Origin: Taibaiella sp.
Lineage (GTDB): Bacteria > Bacteroidota > Bacteroidia > Chitinophagales > Chitinophagaceae
Reading direction: 5' to 3'
Length of the DNA: 38,601 nucleotides
Assembly (NCBI GenBank): GCA_013815385.1
Contig: JACDGL010000017.1
Coordinates: forward strand, 1 to 38,601
Part shown: positions 1 through 7,763 of the stretch, one piece after another
How the letters are laid out: each line of letters begins with the position of its first letter
Numbering within the stretch: position 1 is the stretch's first letter
Position numbers and translations under genes: made by a program
Notes under the pieces: model-generated
Seen by the model: only the letters and a program-made list of their open reading frames with translations
Told to the model about the DNA's origin: nothing
Database searches by the model: none

Positions 1-59
1 GTTAAGCCCCCCATGGCCGATGGTACTGCACAACAATGCGGGAGAGTAGGTAGCTGCCA
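1..59 (+). rRNA. rrf: 5S ribosomal RNA, 3' part
   Basis: The first bases match the 3' half of bacterial 5S rRNA: a CCCCCCATGGCC block, then the conserved GGGAGAGTAGGT segment and a closing CTGCCA that normally pairs with the 5' end of the molecule. The 5' part lies before the window. A rho-independent terminator follows directly, so this is the end of an rRNA operon. The exact 3' end is uncertain by a few bases. Confidence 0.9.
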
Positions 60-72
60 TATTTATTTTAAA

Positions 73-105
73 AAAACGCCTCACATCTGTGGGGCGTTTT
101 TGTTT
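73..105 (+). terminator. Rho-independent terminator of the rRNA operon
   Basis: A 12-bp stem (arms 73-84 and 89-100, one G-U pair) encloses a four-base ATCT loop and runs into a T-rich tract. It lies 14 bases after the 5S rRNA end, as expected for rrn termination. Confidence 0.9.
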
Positions 106-131
106 TTAAGCAGTTCTGGTATCTTTATTTT

Positions 132-869
132 ATGAAATACCTATCATTCCTCTATTTCATACTAGCTGCTACAATATTTAAATGCACCGCGCAATGCAGT
201 TTTATAAAATGTAGTGTCGCAATTATCAAAGACAAGGATGCATTTGTAAATATTCGTCTAAAACCCGATACCTCATCATCAATAACGGGAAGGTTAAAAG
301 CTACGGATTTTTTCTATTGTTTATCAAAAGGTACATGGGACAAAATATTTGTTCCTAAATGGAATGATGGAAAGCAGCTAGAGGGCTATGTGTATAATAG
401 CAGCATACAACTATTGCGAGATTTACCAAATAGGGAAGCTCGTGAAATTATTATAGCAGTTTTTAAAAAACATGATTCTAAGGGTACACAGAAAGAGAAT
501 TCAACATTTTTAGACGAATATTACCATCCTATTCTTCAGTTTTTACCAATTTATATCAGCACAACAAAGGATTCAATAGTATTTCGAAAGTATTTAGAAT
601 TAGTGATAAAAGATTCAGGTTCGGCAGATGAAATGCTATCTTTTGCAATAGGCTGGAGTTATATTTGCACGCAACATTTAGTTGCACAAGAAGTTAAGCG
701 TATTGAAAACAGACGCTATCGTGAACTAATAACAAATGATTTAAACTGGGGAATTGCCAACTTCTGGGTTTCAGACGATGGTAAACGACTTCTAAAACAA
801 AATCCATCTGCTCGCAAACAGGCTACAACTTATCTAAAAGCAAATGGACTATACCGTAAGGTAGAATAA
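132..869 (+). CDS. Secreted SH3-like domain protein, function unknown
   Basis: A 245-residue protein with an N-terminal signal peptide (about residues 1-20, ending near CTAQ). Residues about 30-95 resemble a bacterial SH3 domain: a VNIRLKP start, a glycine turn, and a W-x-x-I/V then G-Y-V strand pattern. The remaining ~150 residues are helical-looking and not recognised. It is probably exported to the periplasm or surface. The gene is visibly more AT-rich than most of the window and stands alone behind the rRNA operon, a common site for accessory genes. A TATCTTTA element four bases before the ATG could be its -7 box. The role is unknown; the SH3 assignment is by pattern only. Confidence 0.7.
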   Translation: MKYLSFLYFILAATIFKCTAQCSFIKCSVAIIKDKDAFVNIRLKPDTSSSITGRLKATDFFYCLSKGTWDKIFVPKWNDGKQLEGYVYNSSIQLLRDLPNREAREIIIAVFKKHDSKGTQKENSTFLDEYYHPILQFLPIYISTTKDSIVFRKYLELVIKDSGSADEMLSFAIGWSYICTQHLVAQEVKRIENRRYRELITNDLNWGIANFWVSDDGKRLLKQNPSARKQATTYLKANGLYRKVE

Positions 870-965
870 CCATTAGGAATTAAAATTATCTTCTTCCTCC
901 TGAAGCGGTTTTTTCATTTTATAATTATAACCAGCTCACCACAATATATAAGACTTCCCTCTTTT

Positions 966-1418
966 ATGGTTATTGATAATATTTCGAACAGCAAAAGATA
1001 CACTTCCCTGTATCCCCATATAATGCAAGCATTTAATTATCTGCATACTACAGACCTAAATAACATAGCCCCAGGTAAATATGCTATAGATGGCGATAAT
1101 GTATTTGCCATAGTACAGGAATATACAACGCTTGATGCCGCTAATGAACAAATGGAAGCACATCGCAAATACATAGATGTGCAGTACATGATTATAGGTA
1201 CAGAATTGGTAGGCCATGCATTCCTGGCAGATCAAAAACTATCAAAGGAGTACAATGAACAAGAAGATTTTTTGCTGGTACCTGATGCGCCTAATTATTT
1301 TACAAAATTAGAGGCTGGTATATTTATGATATTTTCCCCTACTGATCTACATATGCCCTGTATTCAATATGGTGCACCCGCTACAGTAAAGAAAGTAGTA
1401 GTGAAGGTTAAAATTTAG
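966..1418 (+). CDS. YhcH/YjgK/YiaL (DUF386) family protein
   Basis: A 150-residue cytosolic protein covering the whole DUF386 fold, a small cupin-like beta barrel. Characteristic features are visible: G-KYAIDGD near residue 40, the block E-A-H-RKYIDVQY near residues 63-72 with the putative metal-binding histidine and glutamate, and a late PTDLHMP segment whose histidine usually completes the site. Family members such as YhcH and EbgC are linked to sugar metabolism, for example sialic acid processing, but the reaction is poorly defined. No sugar-utilisation genes flank it here, so the substrate cannot be inferred. Its stop overlaps the convergent Lgt-family gene by four bases. Confidence 0.85.
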   Translation: MVIDNISNSKRYTSLYPHIMQAFNYLHTTDLNNIAPGKYAIDGDNVFAIVQEYTTLDAANEQMEAHRKYIDVQYMIIGTELVGHAFLADQKLSKEYNEQEDFLLVPDAPNYFTKLEAGIFMIFSPTDLHMPCIQYGAPATVKKVVVKVKI

Positions 1419-2167
1419 CTCTGGATTTTTTTACTGTGTGCAGCAATGGCCCAGTATATACAGCATGAGGTAATAATACCGATGGAAATAAGCTGTGAAG
1501 GGGAAAGGATGTTTTGAAACAATGTGCCCCTGTCATCGGCCCGTAAGTATTCTATCATAAAACGGAATGCGCCATAGCTACAGGAATATAGGATGAATGC
1601 ATTCTTCACCCGTTTAGGCTGGAGGTATAAAAACATGGATAATGCAAACAATGCTTCATATAGCTGTGTAGGATGTAGTGGAATTACCTGGTGATAATAT
1701 TGGTAAGGCAAACTATCCACAGGATAGCGTACACCAAACAATAATGTGGTGGGCTTACCAAAACAACAGCCCGCGAAAAAACAACCTATTCGCCCGAAAC
1801 AATGTGCTATAGCAAATGCGGGAGTTAATAGATTTAAAGACGGAATGACCGGCAAGTGATTTACTTTAAAATAAATCAATAATATTACGAAGCCTGTAAC
1901 AGCGCCTCCCAATAGTGTTAATCCGAAATGATATGATTGAAATAATGGTTGGTGCTGCGTAAGTGAATCAAAAAGATAAGCTCCTATAAAACCTGTAATG
2001 ACGGCAAATAATACAGCGAGATGAATTTTATGTTGCTCCTTGACATTCAGATTTTTGAATTGTTTATTATGAACCAATTGCATCATCCCTAACGCCAGCC
2101 CCAACCCTATGAAAAAGTTGTAGAGTGGTAAATGAAAATGGCTGCCTATATCAAAAAACTGTTTCAT
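1415..2167 (-). CDS. Prolipoprotein diacylglyceryl transferase (Lgt) family membrane protein, atypical
   Basis: A 250-residue protein with about seven membrane segments and the general Lgt layout. A GG pair lies near residues 87-88, a conserved FGRIGCFFAGCCFG block at residues 124-137, and HPTQLYE at residues 165-171. Classical Lgt transfers diacylglycerol from phosphatidylglycerol to the lipobox cysteine of prelipoproteins and carries G-R-x-G-N-F-x-N at the first block. Here the asparagine positions are replaced by cysteine or alanine-glycine, giving three cysteines. This may be a paralogous family with another acceptor or donor rather than the housekeeping enzyme. A terminator lies just before its ATG, so it probably has its own transcript. 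Confidence 0.75.
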   Translation of the reverse strand: MKQFFDIGSHFHLPLYNFFIGLGLALGMMQLVHNKQFKNLNVKEQHKIHLAVLFAVITGFIGAYLFDSLTQHQPLFQSYHFGLTLLGGAVTGFVILLIYFKVNHLPVIPSLNLLTPAFAIAHCFGRIGCFFAGCCFGKPTTLLFGVRYPVDSLPYQYYHQVIPLHPTQLYEALFALSMFLYLQPKRVKNAFILYSCSYGAFRFMIEYLRADDRGTLFQNILSPSQLISIGIITSCCIYWAIAAHSKKIQS

Positions 2168-2171
2168 AAAA

Positions 2172-2206
2172 TAGAAAAGCTGCTCCCTGAAAGGAACAGC
2201 CTTTTT
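2172..2206 (-). terminator. Rho-independent terminator, minus strand
   Basis: On the minus strand the arms 2193-2204 and 2175-2186 form a 12-bp stem, including two G-U pairs, and run into a TTTTCTATTTT tract. On the plus strand two of the pairs become A-C mismatches, so the structure is directional. It terminates the small membrane protein gene that ends at 2222 and lies immediately before the ATG of the Lgt-family gene. Confidence 0.7.
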
Positions 2207-2221
2207 AAAATGAGATCAAAA

Positions 2222-2596
2222 TTAAGTTAGTGCCACTTTTTTCTGAGATATTGATATTGCCCCGCCTATAATCAAGAGTATTGCGGAAAACAATGCCAGC
2301 ATATTCAAGGTTACAATATTTATCATCCCTATTACTCCTGCTATGAGCATCAGTATGCCCCATATTTTGGGATTCTTCTTATAAGCGAATGCGCAGATAA
2401 GACCGAGTATAGCAGATGTCAACCCCAGGTAGAGGTAAAAGCTGCCTACATGTCCCGCTTCAGCGGATGTAGTTTTATCGGCCATGGCAGATATACCCGT
2501 GGCGCACGCGCCTGAACATATAGCGGCAGGAAGACCAATGATACCACCGATAATGCCTAAGATCATGGGTGCATTTGAAACTGGTTTTTGATCCAT
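2222..2596 (-). CDS. Small four-helix membrane protein (DUF4064-like)
   Basis: A 124-residue protein with four hydrophobic segments (approximately residues 10-35, 50-70, 75-92 and 95-115) rich in Gly, Ala and Ile, and very short loops. The layout and the glycine-rich first helix resemble small DUF4064-type inner membrane proteins; this match is weak. No catalytic motif is visible. It reads alone, with a terminator after it and a 116-base gap before it towards the GT22-like gene. Function unknown. Confidence 0.65.
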   Translation of the reverse strand: MDQKPVSNAPMILGIIGGIIGLPAAICSGACATGISAMADKTTSAEAGHVGSFYLYLGLTSAILGLICAFAYKKNPKIWGILMLIAGVIGMINIVTLNMLALFSAILLIIGGAISISQKKVALT

Positions 2597-2712
2597 AAGT
2601 GTGTGATGCTGGTTAAAATAATGATATAAATGAAAGATCAGTGAGCAAAATATAATAAGGTTTTCATTAATGCAAGAGGTGATTGAAAAAATGATCGGGA
2701 TTTATTTCTCTA

Positions 2713-4170
2713 CTACATTGCCTTATAAATAGCCCAGATATTAGATCGCTGCTGCCAGTTGTTTATATTATACTTCAGGATAGCGGTAGGGAAAATACAA
2801 TAGACGTTTTGCAGTGGGTTGGTAGGTTGAGGCAGCAAAGCGCTACTGAAAAATAAACTGTGTTTCTTATCCTGTTCCAATAAAGGGATAATGCTATCCG
2901 TATTTTGCAATAAGTGTATCTGGAGGCTCTTTGGCTTAAAGAAATTCACTTCCACCCCATTCAGATGATAGGGGGATTCTTTTAGGGCAATGAGCTTTGT
3001 ATCGTTATGTTTTGAAAAATTGTAGACGTACCCGTAATATTTAAACGCCTCCTGGGCGGGAGTAAATATTTTAAAGATCAGCAGGCAGATATTAATAACG
3101 GCCAGGAATTTGAATGTGTTTATAATTAAAGGCCTGGGACCATAGCGGCTTATGAGCGTATCTAACCCAATGCAGACAAGAAATATAAAAGCGAGATTGA
3201 CAGGGAAAAGAAACCTCATTTCCTTATGCCCTACAAGCGAGTGGCCAATAAGAAACAGGATACATACAAGGCTAAAAAGATGCAGTGGCCTTTTGCGCAC
3301 ACCTGTAAAGAAGAGCAATAGCAATGCGATACTGATAGGAATAACAGCGCTCTGCAAAAAGAGCCATACATAATACCACCAGGGAAATACTCCCCAGTTT
3401 GCCGCTACATTCTGTACAATGTTTACTGTATAATAATTGAGAGGTGTAAGGGTGATAACGCCATACATCCAATAGTCGGCCAATATGCATAATGCTACAG
3501 CTATTGCCGCGCCGGGCACCATCATTAGTATCTCGCGCCAGGTATACTTTTTTATAAAGATCAGCCACACTCCTAAACCTATTACCGCGAACGCCATTTG
3601 CAGGCGCACAAAAACCGCAATGCCAAGTAATAAGCCTATTAATAGAAGAACCGGCGCTTTCTTTTTTAATGACACATTACCGCTGCGCAATAGCATGATG
3701 ATGCTTGCGAAGAATAACAGCCCGGCAAAATTTTCTGATGAAAACCGGACACCTATATAGGGTACATACCACAACAACATGCTGCATACCACATAAATAT
3801 GCTTCCCTTTTTGTGTAGCAAATTCAGGTAGAAAAATACTGATCAGTTGGCAGGAGATCGCCCATGTAGCTATTCCCATCAATAACCTTAAGGTAAACGC
3901 TACGACAAAGGGATCGAATACATGCAGCAACAAAAAACCTTTTGATAACAGGTAAACAAGAAACGGCATAACCGCTGACCTGCATTTGGCTGCATACTCC
4001 CAGGGTAAATCTGAAGCGGGAGAAAAACCGAGCTTGTAATTACAAAATTCAAGTATCTGGAAATGCTCATCAGGATGATGGTAGCCTACACTAAACCACG
4101 CTGCTACTACCTGCACTGCTAAGCCTAAGAGTATCCATTTACGATAAGGTGATGTGAGTAGCGCGCGCAT
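2713..4170 (-). CDS. GT22-like (Alg9/PIG-B type) membrane mannosyltransferase
   Basis: A 485-residue polytopic protein with around ten hydrophobic segments. It has HPDEHFQ at residues 32-38, in the first periplasmic loop right after TM1; this acidic motif is typical of GT-C transferases of the GT22 family. RFSSENFAG (142-150) and HKEMRF (315-320) match the other two GT22 signature blocks, the latter being the HKE-x-RF motif of Alg9, Alg12 and PIG-B. Such enzymes move a sugar, usually mannose, from a polyprenyl-phosphate donor to a glycolipid on the outer face of the membrane. The substrate here is unknown. The start overlaps the RluF stop by one base (TAATG), implying translational coupling, although the two functions are unrelated. 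Confidence 0.8.
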   Translation of the reverse strand: MRALLTSPYRKWILLGLAVQVVAAWFSVGYHHPDEHFQILEFCNYKLGFSPASDLPWEYAAKCRSAVMPFLVYLLSKGFLLLHVFDPFVVAFTLRLLMGIATWAISCQLISIFLPEFATQKGKHIYVVCSMLLWYVPYIGVRFSSENFAGLLFFASIIMLLRSGNVSLKKKAPVLLLIGLLLGIAVFVRLQMAFAVIGLGVWLIFIKKYTWREILMMVPGAAIAVALCILADYWMYGVITLTPLNYYTVNIVQNVAANWGVFPWWYYVWLFLQSAVIPISIALLLLFFTGVRKRPLHLFSLVCILFLIGHSLVGHKEMRFLFPVNLAFIFLVCIGLDTLISRYGPRPLIINTFKFLAVINICLLIFKIFTPAQEAFKYYGYVYNFSKHNDTKLIALKESPYHLNGVEVNFFKPKSLQIHLLQNTDSIIPLLEQDKKHSLFFSSALLPQPTNPLQNVYCIFPTAILKYNINNWQQRSNIWAIYKAM

Positions 4171-4940
4171 TATCTCTTCTTTTTCTGAGTTACTTTCTTA
4201 GGGTTATCTGTATAGGAGGCTTCTTCTGTTTTGCCCGAATTTGCTACAAGCTTATTAAGCGTATCTATTTCCGGCGCGGTCAGGTAGCGCCATTTTCCGG
4301 TTTGCAGGTTATCCAGTTTCATATTCATTATGCGTACCCGGGTCAGCTTCATAACGTCGTAGCCCAGGTATTCGCACATACGTCTTATCTGCCGGTTAAG
4401 CCCTTGCGTAAGCGTGATGCGGAAACGTTTATTCCCCTCCTGCCGTACATAACATTTCTTGGTAACAGTACCCAACATCGGTATCCCTTCGCTCATTTTG
4501 CGAATAAAATCAGAAGTTATCGCTTTATCTACACTAACAATATATTCCTTCTCATGATTATTACTGGCGCGTAGTATTTTATTAACAATATCCCCATCAT
4601 TAGTAAGAAATATTAACCCGTCTGAGTCTTTATCAAGCCGCCCTACAGGGAAGATGCGCTTAGGGAAATTGATAAAGTAAATAATATTGGTCCTGTCTTT
4701 TGGGTCGGTAGTAGAGGTAACCCCTACCGGCTTGTTAAAGGCGATATAGATCGGTTTTTTCTTGCTTTTTATAGGCTCTCCATCTATGGCTACTGTATCG
4801 GTGGTCAGTATTTTTGTGCCTGGCAGTACCAGTTCATCATTTACGGTTACGCGCGCCTGCTTTATCAGTTCATCCGCTTCGCGGCGCGAACAAAAGCCGG
4901 AGGCGCTTATATATTTATTAAGACTGATTAATTCGGACAT
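4170..4940 (-). CDS. rluF: 23S rRNA pseudouridine synthase, RluF type
   Basis: A pseudouridine synthase of the RsuA/RluB/RluF group. The N-terminal S4 RNA-binding domain spans residues 5-60 (LNKYISASGFCSRREAD). The catalytic domain has GRLDKDSDGL at residues 100-109, where Asp103 is the expected nucleophile. The later NRQIRRMCEYLGYDVMKL block is typical of the group, and LTRVRIM fits RluF best. A basic lysine-rich tail extends to about 256 residues. RluF modifies U2604 of 23S rRNA in E. coli; the exact site here is inferred. I chose the ATG at 4940 over a GTG 12 bases upstream because homologues start close to LNKYIS. Confidence 0.88.
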   Translation of the reverse strand: MSELISLNKYISASGFCSRREADELIKQARVTVNDELVLPGTKILTTDTVAIDGEPIKSKKKPIYIAFNKPVGVTSTTDPKDRTNIIYFINFPKRIFPVGRLDKDSDGLIFLTNDGDIVNKILRASNNHEKEYIVSVDKAITSDFIRKMSEGIPMLGTVTKKCYVRQEGNKRFRITLTQGLNRQIRRMCEYLGYDVMKLTRVRIMNMKLDNLQTGKWRYLTAPEIDTLNKLVANSGKTEEASYTDNPKKVTQKKKR

Positions 4941-5012
4941 ATAAGAACGCACAAATTACAACCTGGCAGGGTTTTTATTTAAGATTCAAGATAATACTTC
5001 AAATTAAATTTT

Positions 5013-5756
5013 ATGAATCGATACATACTTTGCCTGATTTGTACAATCTTCCTTTTTTCATGTACCAAGCAAGCAAGCGGGCCAGGCACACTGCCGGATG
5101 ATTATAGCAACCAGCAACTTGGCGCATCTGCCAAGGATCTGTTAACTGCTGCCAAATATACTAATGTTACAATACAGGTGCAGTATATGGGCAGTTACCA
5201 GCCAGATGCAACTGCAATTAATAATACGGTAGCATTTCTTAATTCTGTGTGCAATAAGTCAGGGATCACATTTATGGCCACGCAAATACCATCGGCCGGA
5301 ATGGATACATTAACCTTAAGTAATGTGGAGTTAATAGAAAAGCAAAACCGTACAGCATATACTTCCGGTAGCACGCTGGCGCTGTATATCCTGGTTACAG
5401 ATGGTGTGTATTCACAGCCAAATGTGCTGGGTGTTGCCTATCGCAATACCTCTCTCTGCCTGTTTGGTAAAACAATATTTAGCCATTCAGGCGGGTTTGG
5501 ACAGATATCAAGGCTAACGGCAGAATCTACTGTATTGGAGCATGAAATGGGGCATATACTGGGGCTGGTAGATCTGGGTACACCTATGGTAATAGGCCAT
5601 AAAGACGCAACTAATGGTAACCATTGCAATAATAGCAGCTGCCTTATGTATTACGCTACTGAAACTATGGATATGTTCGGTATGCTGGGTATGAGCAGCG
5701 CTCCGCCGCTCGATGCCAACTGCGTAAATGACCTGCAGGCAAACGGGGGTAAGTAA
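5013..5756 (+). CDS. Metzincin-type zinc metalloprotease lipoprotein
   Basis: A 247-residue protein with a lipoprotein signal (LFSC, Cys17 as the lipidated residue). The zinc site is HEMGHILGLVD, with His177, Glu178, His181, Gly184 and Asp187. This is the HExxHxxGxxD variant of metzincins, where Asp replaces the third histidine as ligand. A downstream methionine-containing segment (LMYYATETMDMFGML) could supply the Met-turn. It probably acts on proteins at the periplasmic face or outer surface, tethered by lipid. It is divergent from rluF with a 72-base gap and is followed by a glycosyltransferase gene 41 bases later. The subfamily was not pinned down. Confidence 0.8.
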   Translation: MNRYILCLICTIFLFSCTKQASGPGTLPDDYSNQQLGASAKDLLTAAKYTNVTIQVQYMGSYQPDATAINNTVAFLNSVCNKSGITFMATQIPSAGMDTLTLSNVELIEKQNRTAYTSGSTLALYILVTDGVYSQPNVLGVAYRNTSLCLFGKTIFSHSGGFGQISRLTAESTVLEHEMGHILGLVDLGTPMVIGHKDATNGNHCNNSSCLMYYATETMDMFGMLGMSSAPPLDANCVNDLQANGGK

Positions 5757-5797
5757 TTTATAGGTAAGGATGCTTAGCTTGCAGCTTTTGCAGAGCT

Positions 5798-6835
5798 ATG
5801 AAAATACTGGAACTCAACTACGAAAATGGCTGGCGGGGTGGTGAGCGGCAAACGCTCTATAACATGATCGGATTCCGGAATGCGGGCCATGTAGTATCAC
5901 TAGTTTGCAGAAGAGATAGCCTGCTGGCAAAAAAGGCAGATGCAGAAGGTTTTACTATTCTTCCATTCCGCAATATTTTTGGTGTAGTAGGGTATCTGCT
6001 GCGCAAAGGAGGGCGGTATGATGTGCTGCATGCACAAACCTCTCATATACTCACCTGGTGTGTATTCAGCAGGTTATTCCATAGCTCCAGGATCGTATAT
6101 ACCAGAAGGGTTTCGTTTTTACAGAGCGGTGCATTAACAAAGCTGAAGTATCTGCTTACTGATGTAATAGTAGGTGTAAGCAATACCGTAAAGAAAAATA
6201 TAGATATTTTCACCCGCAGGGATGTACCTGTAATATCAGATATAGTAATACCCCAGCAACCGGACAGGCAACGTGCGGAAAAATTGTTGGCTCAATCAGG
6301 CATTGGTATAGATAAGCGTTTAGTAGGTACTATAGCTATGATGACCCCCGAAAAAGACCCGATAACGATGGTAGAGGTAGTGCATATACTGGCACAGCAA
6401 AGAAATGATTTTGTGTTTATACACGTGGGTGCCGGTAAACTGGAAGAAGAAGTAAGACTGAAAATAGCTGCTTATGGACTACGGGAGGTGTATAAGATAG
6501 CAGGTTATGTAGACGAGCCGCAGGACTTGTTATCGGTAATGGATGTATTTGCAATGAGTTCTGTTAATGAAGGCCTTGGTAGTACGGTGCTTGATGCATA
6601 CCTGCTACGTGTACCAGTTGTAGCAACAAAGGCCGGCGGTATGGCAGATATATTAGCTAATGGCAATGGCATAGCCTGCGATATCAAAAACGCAGCTATG
6701 ATAGCCGAGGGAATTAATAAATTACTAAACGATGGGCAACTGGTAAGTGTTATGACAGACCGCGCCTACGAATACGTATTGGCTAACCATAGTATGCAGC
6801 ATATTACTGATCAGTACCAGGCATTGCTTCAGTGA
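5798..6835 (+). CDS. Glycosyltransferase family 4 (GT-B fold)
   Basis: A 345-residue GT-B glycosyltransferase. The N-terminal domain begins with a GWRGGERQ loop (residues 11-18), the glycine-rich motif found in GT4 enzymes. The C-terminal domain carries GTIAMMTPEKDP, HVGAGKLEEE, AGYVDEPQDLL and then SSVNEGLGSTVLDAY, the donor-sugar binding region; the second glutamate of the usual E-x7-E pair is Asp here. The protein is cytosolic or membrane-associated and probably transfers a sugar from a nucleotide donor during lipopolysaccharide or exopolysaccharide assembly. Its 3' end overlaps the convergent GT2 gene by 32 bases. The order of action and the substrate are unknown. Confidence 0.85.
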   Translation: MKILELNYENGWRGGERQTLYNMIGFRNAGHVVSLVCRRDSLLAKKADAEGFTILPFRNIFGVVGYLLRKGGRYDVLHAQTSHILTWCVFSRLFHSSRIVYTRRVSFLQSGALTKLKYLLTDVIVGVSNTVKKNIDIFTRRDVPVISDIVIPQQPDRQRAEKLLAQSGIGIDKRLVGTIAMMTPEKDPITMVEVVHILAQQRNDFVFIHVGAGKLEEEVRLKIAAYGLREVYKIAGYVDEPQDLLSVMDVFAMSSVNEGLGSTVLDAYLLRVPVVATKAGGMADILANGNGIACDIKNAAMIAEGINKLLNDGQLVSVMTDRAYEYVLANHSMQHITDQYQALLQ

Positions 6836-7601
6836 TTGCCTTCCTTCCCATACGGGCGTACTGCCTTATTTTGGCATACTTTACAAATGTGGCGTATGCT
6901 GTTATTTTACAAATAAGATATCCGGCAGCACCATCCAATATGCCTAACCTGATAATGTAGTTGGAAAAAAAATTCCAGAAAGGTCCTACCACAATTTTCC
7001 ATATACTGCAATCCTTCCCTTGTGCTACTGCTTCGCGGGCAGCGATGTCGGTAAATTTTTCAAGTTGTATTATGTGATCGGATACGGTGTAGTAGGAATA
7101 GTGCAGCAGGTCGCCGGCTAGCTCACCTATTTTACTATCATCATTTTTTGGTTCCCAGTATTCATGGATCTTCTCCCCTTTCCACACCCCCTTTGTCTTA
7201 TCAAACAGCCGCACCTTTTTATCAGGGTACCATCCGCAATGCCTTATCCACTTTCCGCAATAATTAGTGAGCCTGGTAAGGCTGTATGTATCATATTCGG
7301 GGTGTACTTTTACCTTTATTATGCTATCGCGCAATTCAGTGGATAGTGCTTCATCAGCATCCAGGGATAATATCCAATTGTGTGAGGCCTGTTGATTAGC
7401 GAAGTTCTTCTGCGCGCCGTAGCCAAGAAAATCCTGCATGATGATGCGCGCGCCATAGCTTGCAGCTATTTTTAATGTATCATCTTTAGAGTAGCTGTCT
7501 ACAATTACTATTTCGTCTGCTATATTCTTTACAGAAGCCAGGCAGCGATCTATATTTTTTTGCTCATTAAGGGTTATTATCACTACGCTTATACAAATCA
7601 T
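6804..7601 (-). CDS. Glycosyltransferase family 2, WaaE/KdtX-like
   Basis: A 265-residue GT-A enzyme. It starts with SVVIITLNEQKNIDRCL, then EIVIVDSYSKDDT, and has the metal-binding acidic cluster SLDADEA with Asp81 and Asp83. A KVRLFDK and KGEKIHEYWEP segment follows, which is characteristic of the subgroup containing WaaE/KdtX (beta-1,4-glucosyltransferase of the lipopolysaccharide core). A C-terminal hydrophobic stretch (about 210-240) may attach it to the membrane. It probably adds a sugar to lipid A core or a related glycolipid. It converges on the GT4 gene with a 32-bp overlap of coding sequence, so the two are not co-transcribed. Confidence 0.85.
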   Translation of the reverse strand: MICISVVIITLNEQKNIDRCLASVKNIADEIVIVDSYSKDDTLKIAASYGARIIMQDFLGYGAQKNFANQQASHNWILSLDADEALSTELRDSIIKVKVHPEYDTYSLTRLTNYCGKWIRHCGWYPDKKVRLFDKTKGVWKGEKIHEYWEPKNDDSKIGELAGDLLHYSYYTVSDHIIQLEKFTDIAAREAVAQGKDCSIWKIVVGPFWNFFSNYIIRLGILDGAAGYLICKITAYATFVKYAKIRQYARMGRKAITEAMPGTDQ

Positions 7602-7717
7602 TTGCCTTTGCTGTAACTCCTGGTTGGATATATAATCGCTTCAAAAATAGTTAAGTCTGCATTCTTATCAGCTATATATTTTCACATCTGGATGACATTT
7701 TGCTTTCAGGTTTTTAG

Positions 7718-7725
7718 TACTTTTA
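7718..7725 (+). promoter_or_regulatory. Candidate -7 element TACTTTTA
   Basis: TACTTTTA resembles the Bacteroidota -7 box TAnnTTTG. It lies 38 bases before the ATG at 7764 but after the possible upstream ATG at 7692, which favours the downstream start. No clear -33 TTTG element at the standard distance was seen. Confidence 0.3.
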
Positions 7726-7763
7726 TAAATAGCCATTATTTATTTATTTTTAATTTATCGTTG

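Noticed and set aside
7692-7763. Upstream start of the DUF922 gene
   Set aside because: It precedes a -7-like element at 7718 and places extra residues before a good signal peptide; the ATG at 7764 is better.
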